Position numbers and translations under genes: made by a program. From the NCBI GenBank assembly GCA_019119975.1, contig DWVZ01000052.1, forward strand, positions 1 through 63,929: DNA of 63,929 bases, given 5' to 3'. Below, one piece after another: positions 36,748 through 44,932 of the stretch. The stretch's first letter is position 1. Every line of letters starts with the position of its first letter. A model generated the notes under the pieces. That model was not told where the DNA came from. It saw only the letters and a list, made by a program, of their open reading frames with translations, and ran no database searches. The stretch comes from Candidatus Blautia merdavium. Its GTDB lineage: Bacteria; Bacillota; Clostridia; Lachnospirales; Lachnospiraceae.

Positions 36748-37212
36748 ATGGGAAAAGAAGTCAGAAAACAGGAGAAAAAGTTTATTGTGGCAGAGGGATT
36801 CCTGCGGACACTGATTTATATTGGTGTGTTTCTCGCTGTGCTCTATATCAGCAGAGCGTCTTATCATTTCGGATATGCGATCTTTAATCAGGAGCCTATG
36901 GACCAGGGCGATGATGTCAGAGACATTACTGTAGTCGTGGATGCGGGAGATTCGGTGTATGACATAGGAAGGATCCTGGAAAAGAAGGGGCTCATCGAGG
37001 ACGCCAAGATCTTTGTGGTGCAGGAGCTTTTGTCAAATTACAGAGGAAAGCTGCAGGCAGGGACTTATATCCTGGATACCGGCATGACGCCGGATGAGAT
37101 GATGGAGATTCTGGCAAAGGTGAACCTGGAGGGACAGCCGGATACCGGGGCTTCGGAAGGCAGCTCAGAACCGGACGCGAGCGCTGAGACAGGGGAAGGT
37201 GCGGCACAGTGA
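36748..37212 (+). CDS. Short MltG-like protein (N-terminal half only)
   Basis: 154-aa single-pass membrane protein: TM at about 20-40 (LRTLIYIGVFLAVLYIS), then a LysM-like subdomain ITVVVDAGDSVYDIGRILEK and GTYILDTGMTPDEMMEIL that match the N-terminal part of MltG/YceG. The catalytic lytic-transglycosylase region with its essential Glu is missing: after residue 125 only a Ser/Glu/Gly-rich tail remains. Position corresponds to yrrL (mltG) in the B. subtilis order, so it is a shortened orthologue or a paralogue that may only bind or regulate. The ATG follows AAGGAG. Confidence 0.85.
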   Translation: MGKEVRKQEKKFIVAEGFLRTLIYIGVFLAVLYISRASYHFGYAIFNQEPMDQGDDVRDITVVVDAGDSVYDIGRILEKKGLIEDAKIFVVQELLSNYRGKLQAGTYILDTGMTPDEMMEILAKVNLEGQPDTGASEGSSEPDASAETGEGAAQ

Positions 37213-37871
37213 TTGTAGATGAACGGATGGTCACGTATATCAATTCCCTGGACCGGGGAAACACAGAATTTTTAAATCAGCTGGAGCAGGAAGCCCTGGA
37301 GAACAGGGTGCCCATCATACGAAGGGAAATGCAGAGCTTTCTCAAAGTCCTGCTTGCGATCAAGCATCCCAAAAGGATCTTAGAGGTAGGTACGGCAGTG
37401 GGATTTTCCGCGCTGCTGATGAGTACCTACGGGGATGAAGACTGCCGGATCGTCACCATAGAAAATTATGAAAAGAGGATCCCCATTGCCAGAGAGAATT
37501 TCAAAAAGGCAGGGAAAGAGCACCAGATCACCCTTCTTCCCGGAGATGCCGGGGAGATCCTAAAAACCTTAAAGGAGCCCTTTGACCTTATTTTCATGGA
37601 TGCGGCAAAGGGACAGTATATCCACTTTCTGCCGGAGATTCTGCGGCTTTTAAATCCGGGAGGCATCCTGCTGTCAGACAATGTGCTGCAGGACGGAGAC
37701 TTGGTGGAATCCCATTTTGCGGTAGAGAGAAGGAACCGCACCATTTACAAGCGCATGAGAGAGTATCTCTATGTGCTGAAGCATCATGAACTGCTGGAAA
37801 CCTCAATCCTCCCTTTAGGAGACGGGGTGACCTTAAGCATTAAGAAACAGGAGAACAGTTATGGTCCGTAA
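37209..37871 (+). CDS. trmR: tRNA 5-hydroxyuridine methyltransferase (TrmR-like)
   Basis: Class I SAM methyltransferase (220 aa) of the catechol O-methyltransferase-like group. Motif I is ILEVGTAVGFSALLMSTYGD, with MDAAKGQYIHFLPE and LSDNVLQDGDL downstream. The B. subtilis counterpart TrmR (YrrM) makes mo5U at tRNA position 34 and lies in the same gene order before U32-family genes, as here. It starts with GTG overlapping the MltG-like stop by 4 bases. General O-methyltransferase activity on small catechols cannot be excluded from sequence. Confidence 0.88.
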   Translation: MIVDERMVTYINSLDRGNTEFLNQLEQEALENRVPIIRREMQSFLKVLLAIKHPKRILEVGTAVGFSALLMSTYGDEDCRIVTIENYEKRIPIARENFKKAGKEHQITLLPGDAGEILKTLKEPFDLIFMDAAKGQYIHFLPEILRLLNPGGILLSDNVLQDGDLVESHFAVERRNRTIYKRMREYLYVLKHHELLETSILPLGDGVTLSIKKQENSYGP

Positions 37872-39087
37872 ACCAGAATTATTGATTCCGGCAAGCAGCC
37901 TGGAAGTTTTAAAAACCGCTGTCATATTCGGCGCGGATGCGGTTTATATCGGCGGCGAAGCGTTCGGGCTGAGGGCAAAGGCAAAGAATTTTTCCATGGA
38001 GGACATGGAGAAGGGAATTGAGTTTGCTCATCAGCGGGGCGTAAAGGTCTATGTGACTGCCAATATCCTGGCGCACAACCGGGATTTGGAGGGTGTCAGG
38101 GAATATTTCAAAGAATTAAAGAAGATTGGTCCGGATGCACTGATCATTTCCGATCCGGGCGTTTTTATGATCGCAAAGGAGATTTGCCCGGAAATCGAGC
38201 TCCATGTGAGCACCCAGGCGAACAATACCAATTACGGTACCTATTTGTTCTGGTGGAATCTGGGAGCCAAAAGGGTAGTCAGCGCCAGAGAGCTTTCTTT
38301 AGAGGAGATCCGGGAGATCCGTGCCCACATTCCAGAGGAGATGGAGATCGAAACCTTTGTGCACGGAGCCATGTGCATTTCCTATTCCGGCAGATGCCTG
38401 CTTTCCAATTATTTTACAGGGAGAGACGCCAACCAGGGCGCCTGTACCCATCCCTGCCGCTGGAAATATGCCATTGTGGAAGAGTCAAGACCCGGGGAAT
38501 ATATGCCTGTGTATGAAAATGAACGGGGCACGTATATTTTTAATTCCAAGGATCTGTGTATGATCGAGCACATGGAGGATGTGCTTACCAGCGGCATCGA
38601 CAGCCTGAAGATTGAAGGGCGGATGAAGACTGCCCTTTATGTGGCTACGGTTGCCCGCACCTACCGAAAAGCTATCGACGATTATTTCCGCTCACCGGAA
38701 TGCTACCGGGAAAATATGGAGTGGTATAGGGAGCAGATCCGAAGCTGCACCTACCGGCAGTTTACCACAGGATTTTTCTATGGAAAGACCGATGAGACTT
38801 CCCAGATCTATGATAACAATACCTATGAAAAAGGGTACACCTATCTTGGGATCGCAGGAGAGTGCAGAGACGGATTGTGCAGGATTGAGCAGAGAAATAA
38901 ATTTTCTGTAGGGGAGAGCATTGAGATCATGAAGCCGGACGGCAGGAACGTTGCCGTGACGGTGGAAAAGATTTTCAACGAAGAGGGCGAAGAGCAGGAA
39001 AGCGCGCCTCACCCTCAGCAGGTCCTGTATGTGAAATTCAGTCAGGTACCGGAAACCTATGATATTCTCAGAAGAAAAGAAAATTAA
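37861..39087 (+). CDS. trhP: U32 family peptidase-like tRNA hydroxylation protein (TrhP-like)
   Basis: U32-family protein of 408 aa. Family pieces are ADAVYIGGEAFGLRAKAKNF, ELHVSTQANNTNYGT and VHGAMCISYSGRCLLSNYF, with GACTHPCRWKYAI providing more conserved Cys. The signature SLKIEGRMKTALYVATV is intact. Bacterial TrhP proteins hydroxylate U34 of tRNA (ho5U), the substrate of TrmR, whose gene overlaps this one by 11 bases. Only one U32 gene is present, against two (yrrN, yrrO) in B. subtilis. True peptidase activity is less likely. Confidence 0.9.
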   Translation: MVRKPELLIPASSLEVLKTAVIFGADAVYIGGEAFGLRAKAKNFSMEDMEKGIEFAHQRGVKVYVTANILAHNRDLEGVREYFKELKKIGPDALIISDPGVFMIAKEICPEIELHVSTQANNTNYGTYLFWWNLGAKRVVSARELSLEEIREIRAHIPEEMEIETFVHGAMCISYSGRCLLSNYFTGRDANQGACTHPCRWKYAIVEESRPGEYMPVYENERGTYIFNSKDLCMIEHMEDVLTSGIDSLKIEGRMKTALYVATVARTYRKAIDDYFRSPECYRENMEWYREQIRSCTYRQFTTGFFYGKTDETSQIYDNNTYEKGYTYLGIAGECRDGLCRIEQRNKFSVGESIEIMKPDGRNVAVTVEKIFNEEGEEQESAPHPQQVLYVKFSQVPETYDILRRKEN

Positions 39088-39101
39088 TCTGGAAGGATTG
39101 G

Positions 39102-39719
39102 TCAGAAGTATTCCCGCAGTTTTAATAGGGCATTCTTTTCAATCCGTGACACATAAGAGCGGCTGATATTCAGCCGCTTTGCTATTTCCCGCTGAGTCAG
39201 CTCTTCTTCTCCGTACAGCCCGTAGCGGAGTTTCAGGATTTCCTGCTCCCGTTTGGTAAGGACCTGCGGGAGAAGCTGGTACAGAAGGGCAGTATCCTGT
39301 TTCAGGGAATAGTTTTTAACCACATCCACCGGTTCGGATTCGATCACATCCAGAAGACTGATTTCATTGCCTTCTTTGTCCGTGCCGATAGGGTCATAGA
39401 GGGAAACCTCGCGGCTGGTTTTCTTTTTGGAGCGCAGCAGCATGAGCAGCTCATTGTCAATGCAGCGCGCCGCATAGGTGGAGAGCCGGCTGGATTTGCT
39501 GGCGTCAAAGGTATGAATGGCTTTGATCAGTCCTATGGTTCCGATGGAGATCAGATCATCCAGGTCTTCCGGCGTCCCCTGATATTTTTTTACAATATGC
39601 GCGACCAGACGGAGATTGCGTTCGATGAGAATATTTTTTGCTTCCAGGCTGCCCTGTTGGTATTCCTGAAGATACTGCTGTTCTTCTTCCGGTGTCAGGG
39701 GCTTTTGAAATGTCTTCAC
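39102..39719 (-). CDS. sigK: Sporulation sigma factor SigK, without a pro-sequence
   Basis: 205-aa sigma-70 family factor. Region 2 reads NLRLVAHIVKKYQGTPEDLD, SIGTIGLIKAIHTFDASKSS, YAARCIDNELLM; region 4 reads QREIAKRLNISRSYVSRIEK. SLYDPIGTDKEGNEISLLDV is a close SigK match. SigK directs late mother-cell transcription in sporulation. The protein starts (GTG, after TGAGGTAA) at the point equal to the mature N-terminus of B. subtilis SigK, and a stop codon lies four codons upstream in frame, so no hydrophobic pro-region is encoded. Confidence 0.92.
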   Translation of the reverse strand: MKTFQKPLTPEEEQQYLQEYQQGSLEAKNILIERNLRLVAHIVKKYQGTPEDLDDLISIGTIGLIKAIHTFDASKSSRLSTYAARCIDNELLMLLRSKKKTSREVSLYDPIGTDKEGNEISLLDVIESEPVDVVKNYSLKQDTALLYQLLPQVLTKREQEILKLRYGLYGEEELTQREIAKRLNISRSYVSRIEKNALLKLREYF

Positions 39720-39766
39720 AGGCTTACCTCAGATGACTTTAATTCTAGTCTATGTAGAAAACAGGG

Positions 39767-39795
39767 ATTTCGTGCTTTTCCACTGTAAAATATCC
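39767..39795 (-). promoter_or_regulatory. Possible SigE-type promoter of sigK
   Basis: On the - strand GGATATT (39789-39795) and CACGAAAT (39767-39774) are 14 bp apart, similar to the SigE pattern (KMATATT, then CATACAnT). It is about 48 bases before the GTG. The -10 match is partial, so this is tentative. Confidence 0.35.
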
Positions 39796-39885
39796 GGGGG
39801 AATCCAAAAGAGCAGGAGAAAAAACAGACAAAAGTAAGGGGAGTTTTCCCCACGGATTTTGTGAAAAAATCAAAGGAGTTTTTCC

Positions 39886-39914
39886 TTGTATCCTGAGGGA
39901 AAAAACGCTATACT
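39886..39914 (+). promoter_or_regulatory. Promoter of the comM-like/dprA/topA cluster
   Basis: TTGTAT (39886-39891), 17-bp spacer, TATACT (39909-39914), giving a leader of about 190 bases before the ATG at 40109. Confidence 0.6.
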
Positions 39915-40048
39915 TTTCTTATCTGATAGATCATTCAATCATCCAGGCAGTTCTGCCGAGAATTCCCAACTATATTTCTTGTGAGCCCCGAACCGGGCGG
40001 ACAGGTACAGAGGCTGAAAAACAGCAGTTTAAGCAGCAAGATGGGCAA

Positions 40049-40069
40049 TTCCTTACTGGCTGTAAGGAA
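40049..40069 (+). other. Leader hairpin before the comM-like gene
   Basis: TTCCTTAC (40049-40056) pairs perfectly with GTAAGGAA (40062-40069) over a 5-base loop, 40 bases before the start codon. The rest of the 389-bp gap (39720-40108) holds only the two promoters; no riboswitch class was recognised. Confidence 0.5.
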
Positions 40070-40108
40070 GAGGAACCATAAATACAATGTAGCAGAAAGG
40101 AAGAGAAG

Positions 40109-41635
40109 ATGTTCAGTAAAGTAGACACAGCCGCTATCTGCGGGGTGGACTGCGTCCCTGTGGAGGTGGAGGCAGATGTAAGCACAGGGCTTCCTATGTT
40201 TTCTATGGTGGGCTATTTGAACTCCCAGGTCAAGGAAGCCCAGGAAAGGGTATGGACTGCCCTCAGAAATACCGGCTATACCTTTCCGGCGCGCAGGATC
40301 ACAGTAAATCTATCCCCGGCAGATATCAGAAAGGAAGGGACCCGGTTTGACCTGCCCATTGCGGCAGCTCTTCTGTGTGCCTTCGGTTATCTGGATCAGA
40401 AGGCAGTCCAGGGCGTATGCATGGCAGGAGAGCTGAGCCTGAACGGACAGTTAAAGCCGGTAAAGGGCATCCTGCCCCTGGCAGAACTGGCAGCCCGCAG
40501 GGGATACCGGCTGTGCATCGTGCCGGAAGAAAACAGAAAAGAGGCGGAGGCGCCCGGGCACATCCCTGTGCTGGGCATCCGCAGCTTAAAGGAGCTGGAG
40601 GAACACGCCGGATTAAAAGACTGGGGCGCAGGAAGCCCTTCGCGGGGCACATGGGAGCGCAGCCGGAAAAAAGCGGAGCAAGACTTTTCGGATATCATCG
40701 GACAGGAAGCGGCAAAAAGAGCGGCAGTCATTGCCGCGTCAGGCTTTCACAATCTGCTCCTGATCGGGACAAAGGGAGCGGGAAAGACTATGATCGCCAG
40801 CCGGATCCCGGGGATCTTTCCGGAAATGACCTGGGAGGAGAGTATGGAGGTTTCCAGGATCTACAGCGCGGCAGGACTGCTTTCAGAGGAAAACCCGATT
40901 ATGCAGGAGCGTCCTTTCCGAAGCCCTCATCATACGGTTTCACCCCAGTCCATGGCAGGAGGCGGGCGGTATCCCAAGCCGGGAGAGATCACGCTGGCGC
41001 ACAGAGGGATCCTCTTTCTGGATGAACTGCCGGAGTTTTCCCGAAGAACCCTGGAGATCCTGCGGCAGCCCCTGGAGGAGCACAGGATCTGCATCTCCCG
41101 ATCTGCGGCAGTCTGTGTCTTTCCTGCAGATTTCCTTCTGACGGCTGCTATGAATCCCTGCCCCTGCGGTTATTACCCGGACAGGAACCGGTGCAGCTGC
41201 TCCGAACAGGAGGTACACAAATATCTGGGAAAGATCAGCGGTCCCCTGCTGGATCGGTTTGACCTGTGCACAGAGGTCCAGGATGTGCCTCTGGAAAGGC
41301 TTCTGAAAAAGGAGCGGGGGAAGACTTCAGAGGAAATCCGTGTGACGGTTTCCCATGCTCATGAGATCCAGAGAAGGCGCTATGCAGGCACTTCCATAAG
41401 GTTTAACAGCGCCATTCCGGCGCGGATGCTGGACCATTACTGCCCGGTCAGCGAAAATGGGAGAAAACTGCTGAAAAAAGCCTATGAAAAAATGAATCTC
41501 AGTATGCGTGCCTATCATAAGATTTTAAAAACAGCCAGGACCATCGCGGATCTGGAGGCAAAGGAAGAAATCCGGGAAGAGCACATCAGCGAGGCGGTTT
41601 TCTTAAGAACCATGGATAGGAAATACTGGAAGTAG
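40109..41635 (+). CDS. YifB/ComM-family Mg-chelatase-like AAA+ protein
   Basis: 508-aa ATPase of the YifB/ComM family. The N-terminal Lon-protease-like fold (VEVEADVSTGLPMFSMVGYL, RITVNLSPADIRKEGTRFDL) leads to the AAA+ core with Walker A GTKGAGKT and Walker B LFLDELPEF, then NPCPCGYYPDRNRCSCSE with clustered Cys. ComM is a branch-migration helicase needed for integration of donor DNA in natural transformation. dprA follows 213 bases later, in keeping with a DNA-uptake role; other competence genes are not in view. Confidence 0.93.
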   Translation: MFSKVDTAAICGVDCVPVEVEADVSTGLPMFSMVGYLNSQVKEAQERVWTALRNTGYTFPARRITVNLSPADIRKEGTRFDLPIAAALLCAFGYLDQKAVQGVCMAGELSLNGQLKPVKGILPLAELAARRGYRLCIVPEENRKEAEAPGHIPVLGIRSLKELEEHAGLKDWGAGSPSRGTWERSRKKAEQDFSDIIGQEAAKRAAVIAASGFHNLLLIGTKGAGKTMIASRIPGIFPEMTWEESMEVSRIYSAAGLLSEENPIMQERPFRSPHHTVSPQSMAGGGRYPKPGEITLAHRGILFLDELPEFSRRTLEILRQPLEEHRICISRSAAVCVFPADFLLTAAMNPCPCGYYPDRNRCSCSEQEVHKYLGKISGPLLDRFDLCTEVQDVPLERLLKKERGKTSEEIRVTVSHAHEIQRRRYAGTSIRFNSAIPARMLDHYCPVSENGRKLLKKAYEKMNLSMRAYHKILKTARTIADLEAKEEIREEHISEAVFLRTMDRKYWK

Positions 41636-41689
41636 GACAGGCGTGTGGAAAAGTTGCTTTAGAAGTTAGGTTGAGGGAAGGAAACCTTG

Positions 41690-41845
41690 CAAGAAAGAAC
41701 AGAAACTGGCAGAGAAAGTAAGCTGGCAGGAAGGAACAGGATCTGGTAGAAAAGAAAGCTGGCAGAAAGAAACAGGAATCCGGAAGGAAGAGAAACCAGC
41801 AAAACAGGAAACCAGCAGAATGAAAAAGGAGAGGAGGCAGGGAAG
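41690..41845 (+). repeat. Degenerate purine-rich repeats between the comM-like gene and dprA
   Basis: The whole 41636-41848 gap is strongly purine-biased on the + strand. Near-identical 22-base units (AAGCTGGCAGGAAGGAACAG plus GA; two G-to-A changes in the second) start at 41720 and 41756, a 36-bp period. Looser copies of CTGGCAGAAAG and of its inverse CCAGC occur on both sides. No good coding frame or promoter is visible here. Confidence 0.6.
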
Positions 41846-41848
41846 CGT

Positions 41849-42730
41849 ATGGATCAGAAAAATGCAACCTGGGAATGTACCTGCAAGGATGACCGTTATC
41901 CCAGACGGCTGCGGCCTTACGGGGATATGCCCAAAAAACTGTATGTAAGAGGCAGTCTCCCAGAAGATCATCTGCCGTCAGCCGCCATCGTGGGCGCCAG
42001 GAACTGCAGCCGCTACGGGGAAAAGCAGGCGTACCTCTTTGCCAGGGAACTGGCAGACTGCGGTGTGCAGATCATCAGCGGCCTTGCCAGAGGGATAGAC
42101 AGAAGCGCCCACAAAGGGGCGCTGGACGCAGGAGGAAAAACCTTTGCGGTTCTGGGCTGCGGTGTGGATATCTGCTATCCGGTTCAGAACCGGCAGGAAT
42201 ATATGAAAATCTGGGAAACAGGAGGACTTCTCTCTGAGTTTGAGCCCGGCACGCCTCCTTACGGGCGGAATTTTCCGAGAAGGAACCGGATCATCAGCGG
42301 GCTGGCAGATCTGGTGCTGGTCATCGAGGCGAAGGAGAGAAGCGGTTCCCTGATCACTGCTGGCTTTGCCACAGACCAGGGCAAGCCGGTGTACGCCCTT
42401 CCGGGAAGAGTGGGCGACCTGCTCAGCGAAGGGTGCAACAAACTGATCGCAGACGGTGCAGGCGTGGCTTACTGCGTGGATATTCTGCTGGATGAATTAA
42501 AAATACAGAGGTTTTCCAAGAAAGATTTCCCTTCAAATTCCCAGATAAGACTTGCAAGCCAGGAAGAAATGGTGTATAGTTGTCTGGATTTACAACCTAA
42601 AAATATAGAAGAAATCTTTCAGGCAGTACCTCTGGAAATGAAACAGATAATGGAGATTCTGCTGAAATTAGAATTAGAAGGGCTTGTAGAGGAGCCTGTG
42701 AAAAATTACTATGCCAGAGCAGGAGGTTGA
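41849..42730 (+). CDS. dprA: DNA processing protein DprA
   Basis: Rossmann-fold ssDNA-binding protein (293 aa) that loads RecA onto incoming single-stranded DNA. Core signatures: AAIVGARNCSRYGEKQAY, SGLARGIDRSAHKGALDAGG, GCGVDICYP, PRRNRIISGLADLVLVIEA and ERSGSLITAGFA. The C-terminal 60 residues form a winged-helix-like domain (EEMVYSCLDLQPKNIEEIFQ). The short N-terminus lacks the SAM domain of some homologues. GGAGAGGAGG lies upstream. The topA start follows by 2 bases after its stop, with the topA ribosome site inside dprA. Confidence 0.96.
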   Translation: MDQKNATWECTCKDDRYPRRLRPYGDMPKKLYVRGSLPEDHLPSAAIVGARNCSRYGEKQAYLFARELADCGVQIISGLARGIDRSAHKGALDAGGKTFAVLGCGVDICYPVQNRQEYMKIWETGGLLSEFEPGTPPYGRNFPRRNRIISGLADLVLVIEAKERSGSLITAGFATDQGKPVYALPGRVGDLLSEGCNKLIADGAGVAYCVDILLDELKIQRFSKKDFPSNSQIRLASQEEMVYSCLDLQPKNIEEIFQAVPLEMKQIMEILLKLELEGLVEEPVKNYYARAGG

Positions 42731-42732
42731 CC

Positions 42733-44829
42733 ATGGCGAAATATCTAGTGATTGTAGAGTCACCGGCAAAAGTAAAGACCATTAAAAAGTTTTTGGGAAG
42801 CAGCTATGAAGTTATGGCTTCCAACGGACATGTGAGAGATTTGCCGAAAAGTCAGCTGGGCGTTGATGTAGAGCATGATTATGAACCAAAATATATTACT
42901 ATCCGGGGAAAAGGAGAGATTCTAGCAGCTTTAAGGAAAGCGGCGAAAAAAGCAGATAAAGTCTATCTGGCAACTGACCCGGACCGGGAGGGAGAAGCCA
43001 TATCCTGGCATCTGTCCTATGCGCTGAAGCTGGATGAGAAGAAAATGCGGAGGATCACCTTTAACGAGATCACCAAGACCGCCGTAAAAGCTTCTATTAA
43101 ACAGGCGCGGGACATTAACATGGACCTGGTGGATGCCCAGCAGGCGAGACGTATCCTGGACCGTATGGTGGGATACCGCATCAGCCCGCTTTTATGGGAG
43201 AAAGTCAAAAGAGGATTAAGCGCAGGGCGTGTGCAGTCAGTAGCGCTGCGCATCATTGGAGACCGGGAAGCGGAGATCAACAGCTTTATCCCGGAAGAAT
43301 ACTGGACCTTAGACGGAGAGTTTGCTGTGGAGGGAGAGAAGAAACCTCTGACAGCAAAATTTTATGGGACAAAGAACAAGAAAATCAGCATCCGTTCCAA
43401 GGAGGAACTGGACAAAATCTTAAAAGACCTGGAAGGCGCATCCTACCAGATCGCCGAGGTGAAAAAAGGTGAGAGGACCAAGAAAGTTCCGCTTCCTTTT
43501 ACTACCAGTACCCTTCAGCAGGAAGCCTCCAAGGTGCTGAACTTTTCCACTCAGAAAACCATGAGGCTGGCACAGCAGCTGTATGAAGGCGTTGACATCA
43601 AAGGCAGCGGCACGGTAGGTATCATCACCTATCTGCGTACAGACTCCACCCGTATCTCAGAGGAAGCAGACGCGGCAGCCAGAGAGTACATTACCGGGCA
43701 GTACGGCGCAGAGTACGCAGCCGCGGCAGAAACCGCCGGAGATAAAAAGAAAAATATCCAGGATGCCCATGAAGCCATCCGCCCTACCGATATTGCCAGG
43801 ACGCCTTTGTCCATCAAGGAGTCTCTCAGCAGAGACCAGTACCGTCTGTATCAGCTGATCTGGAAGCGGTTTGCCGCAAGCCGCATGCAGCCTGCCAAGT
43901 ATGAGACCACCTCCGTGAAGATCCAGGGAGGGGAGTATTACTTTACCGTAGCGGCTTCCAAGCTGAAATTTGACGGATTTATGGCAGTATACATCCAGGA
44001 AGAGGAAGAAAAAGCAGAGAACCAGCTTCTGGTCAAAAGTCTGGATGAACAAACGAAGATCAGTCTGAACGGATTTAAAAACCAGCAGCACTTTACCCAG
44101 CCCCCGGCACATTATACGGAAGCGTCTTTGGTTAAGACGCTGGAAGAGCTGGGAATCGGGCGTCCCAGTACCTACGCGCCTACCATTACGACCATCATTG
44201 CCAGAAGGTATGTGGCAAAGGAGAATAAGAACCTGTATATGACAGAGCTGGGAGAAGTGGTAAACCACATCATGAAGCATTCCTTCCCCAGCATTGTGGA
44301 TGTGCACTTTACTGCCACCATGGAAGAGCTTTTAGACTGTGTGGGAGAAGGAAAGGTTGCATGGAAAACCGTGATCCGCAATTTCTATCCGGATCTGGAT
44401 GAGGCAGTCCAGACTGCCCAGAAAGAGCTGGAGCAGGTGAAGATCGAGGATGAGGTCACCGATGTGGTCTGTGAGCTTTGCGGACGGAACATGGTGATCA
44501 AGTATGGACCTCACGGAAAATTCCTGGCATGTCCCGGATTCCCGGAGTGCAAGAATACCAAGCCGTATCTGGAAAAGATCGGTGTGCCCTGCCCGCTGTG
44601 CGGCAAAGAAGTAGTCATGCGCCGCAGCAAGAAGGGACGTCTGTATTACGGCTGTGAAAACAATCCGGAGTGTGAATTTATGTCCTGGCAGAAGCCATCT
44701 AGGGAGAAATGCCCGTCCTGCGGCGGCTATATGCTGGAAAAGGGAAATAAGCTTGTCTGTGCGGACAGCCAGTGCGGCTATGTGATGATCAAGCCAAAAA
44801 AAGAGGCGGTCCAGGAAGCGAATGCATAA
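42733..44829 (+). CDS. topA: DNA topoisomerase I
   Basis: Type IA topoisomerase (698 aa) that relaxes negative supercoils. The Toprim domain (KYLVIVESPAKVKTIKKFLG, ATDPDREGEAISWHL), catalytic Tyr Y300 in IITYLRTDSTR, and ELGIGRPSTYAPTI are intact. Three C-terminal zinc-finger units follow (CELCGRN...CPGFPEC, CPLCGKE...CENNPEC, CPSCGGY...CADSQC). AGGAGG at 42721-42726 selects the ATG at 42733; a TTG at 42727 is in frame but too close to that site. Confidence 0.98.
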   Translation: MAKYLVIVESPAKVKTIKKFLGSSYEVMASNGHVRDLPKSQLGVDVEHDYEPKYITIRGKGEILAALRKAAKKADKVYLATDPDREGEAISWHLSYALKLDEKKMRRITFNEITKTAVKASIKQARDINMDLVDAQQARRILDRMVGYRISPLLWEKVKRGLSAGRVQSVALRIIGDREAEINSFIPEEYWTLDGEFAVEGEKKPLTAKFYGTKNKKISIRSKEELDKILKDLEGASYQIAEVKKGERTKKVPLPFTTSTLQQEASKVLNFSTQKTMRLAQQLYEGVDIKGSGTVGIITYLRTDSTRISEEADAAAREYITGQYGAEYAAAAETAGDKKKNIQDAHEAIRPTDIARTPLSIKESLSRDQYRLYQLIWKRFAASRMQPAKYETTSVKIQGGEYYFTVAASKLKFDGFMAVYIQEEEEKAENQLLVKSLDEQTKISLNGFKNQQHFTQPPAHYTEASLVKTLEELGIGRPSTYAPTITTIIARRYVAKENKNLYMTELGEVVNHIMKHSFPSIVDVHFTATMEELLDCVGEGKVAWKTVIRNFYPDLDEAVQTAQKELEQVKIEDEVTDVVCELCGRNMVIKYGPHGKFLACPGFPECKNTKPYLEKIGVPCPLCGKEVVMRRSKKGRLYYGCENNPECEFMSWQKPSREKCPSCGGYMLEKGNKLVCADSQCGYVMIKPKKEAVQEANA

Positions 44830-44841
44830 AAAGTAAGAAAG

Positions 44842-44881
44842 AGGCGGTCTGCTATCAGAAGAGATAGGCAGGCCGCCTTTT
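44842..44881 (+). terminator. Rho-independent terminator after topA
   Basis: AGGCGGTCTGC (44842-44852) pairs with GCAGGCCGCCT (44868-44878), with one G-T pair and further pairing in the loop (TATC/GATA), followed by TTT. Confidence 0.85.
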
Positions 44882-44932
44882 GCCGCCCGGCAGGAAAGAG
44901 ACTGCCCGGCAGGCAGAAAGGGGATGAGGTTT

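Noticed and set aside
39915-40108. Possible riboswitch in the comM-like leader
   Set aside because: The leader is about 190 bases and has one clear hairpin, but I could not match conserved cores of known riboswitch or T-box classes.
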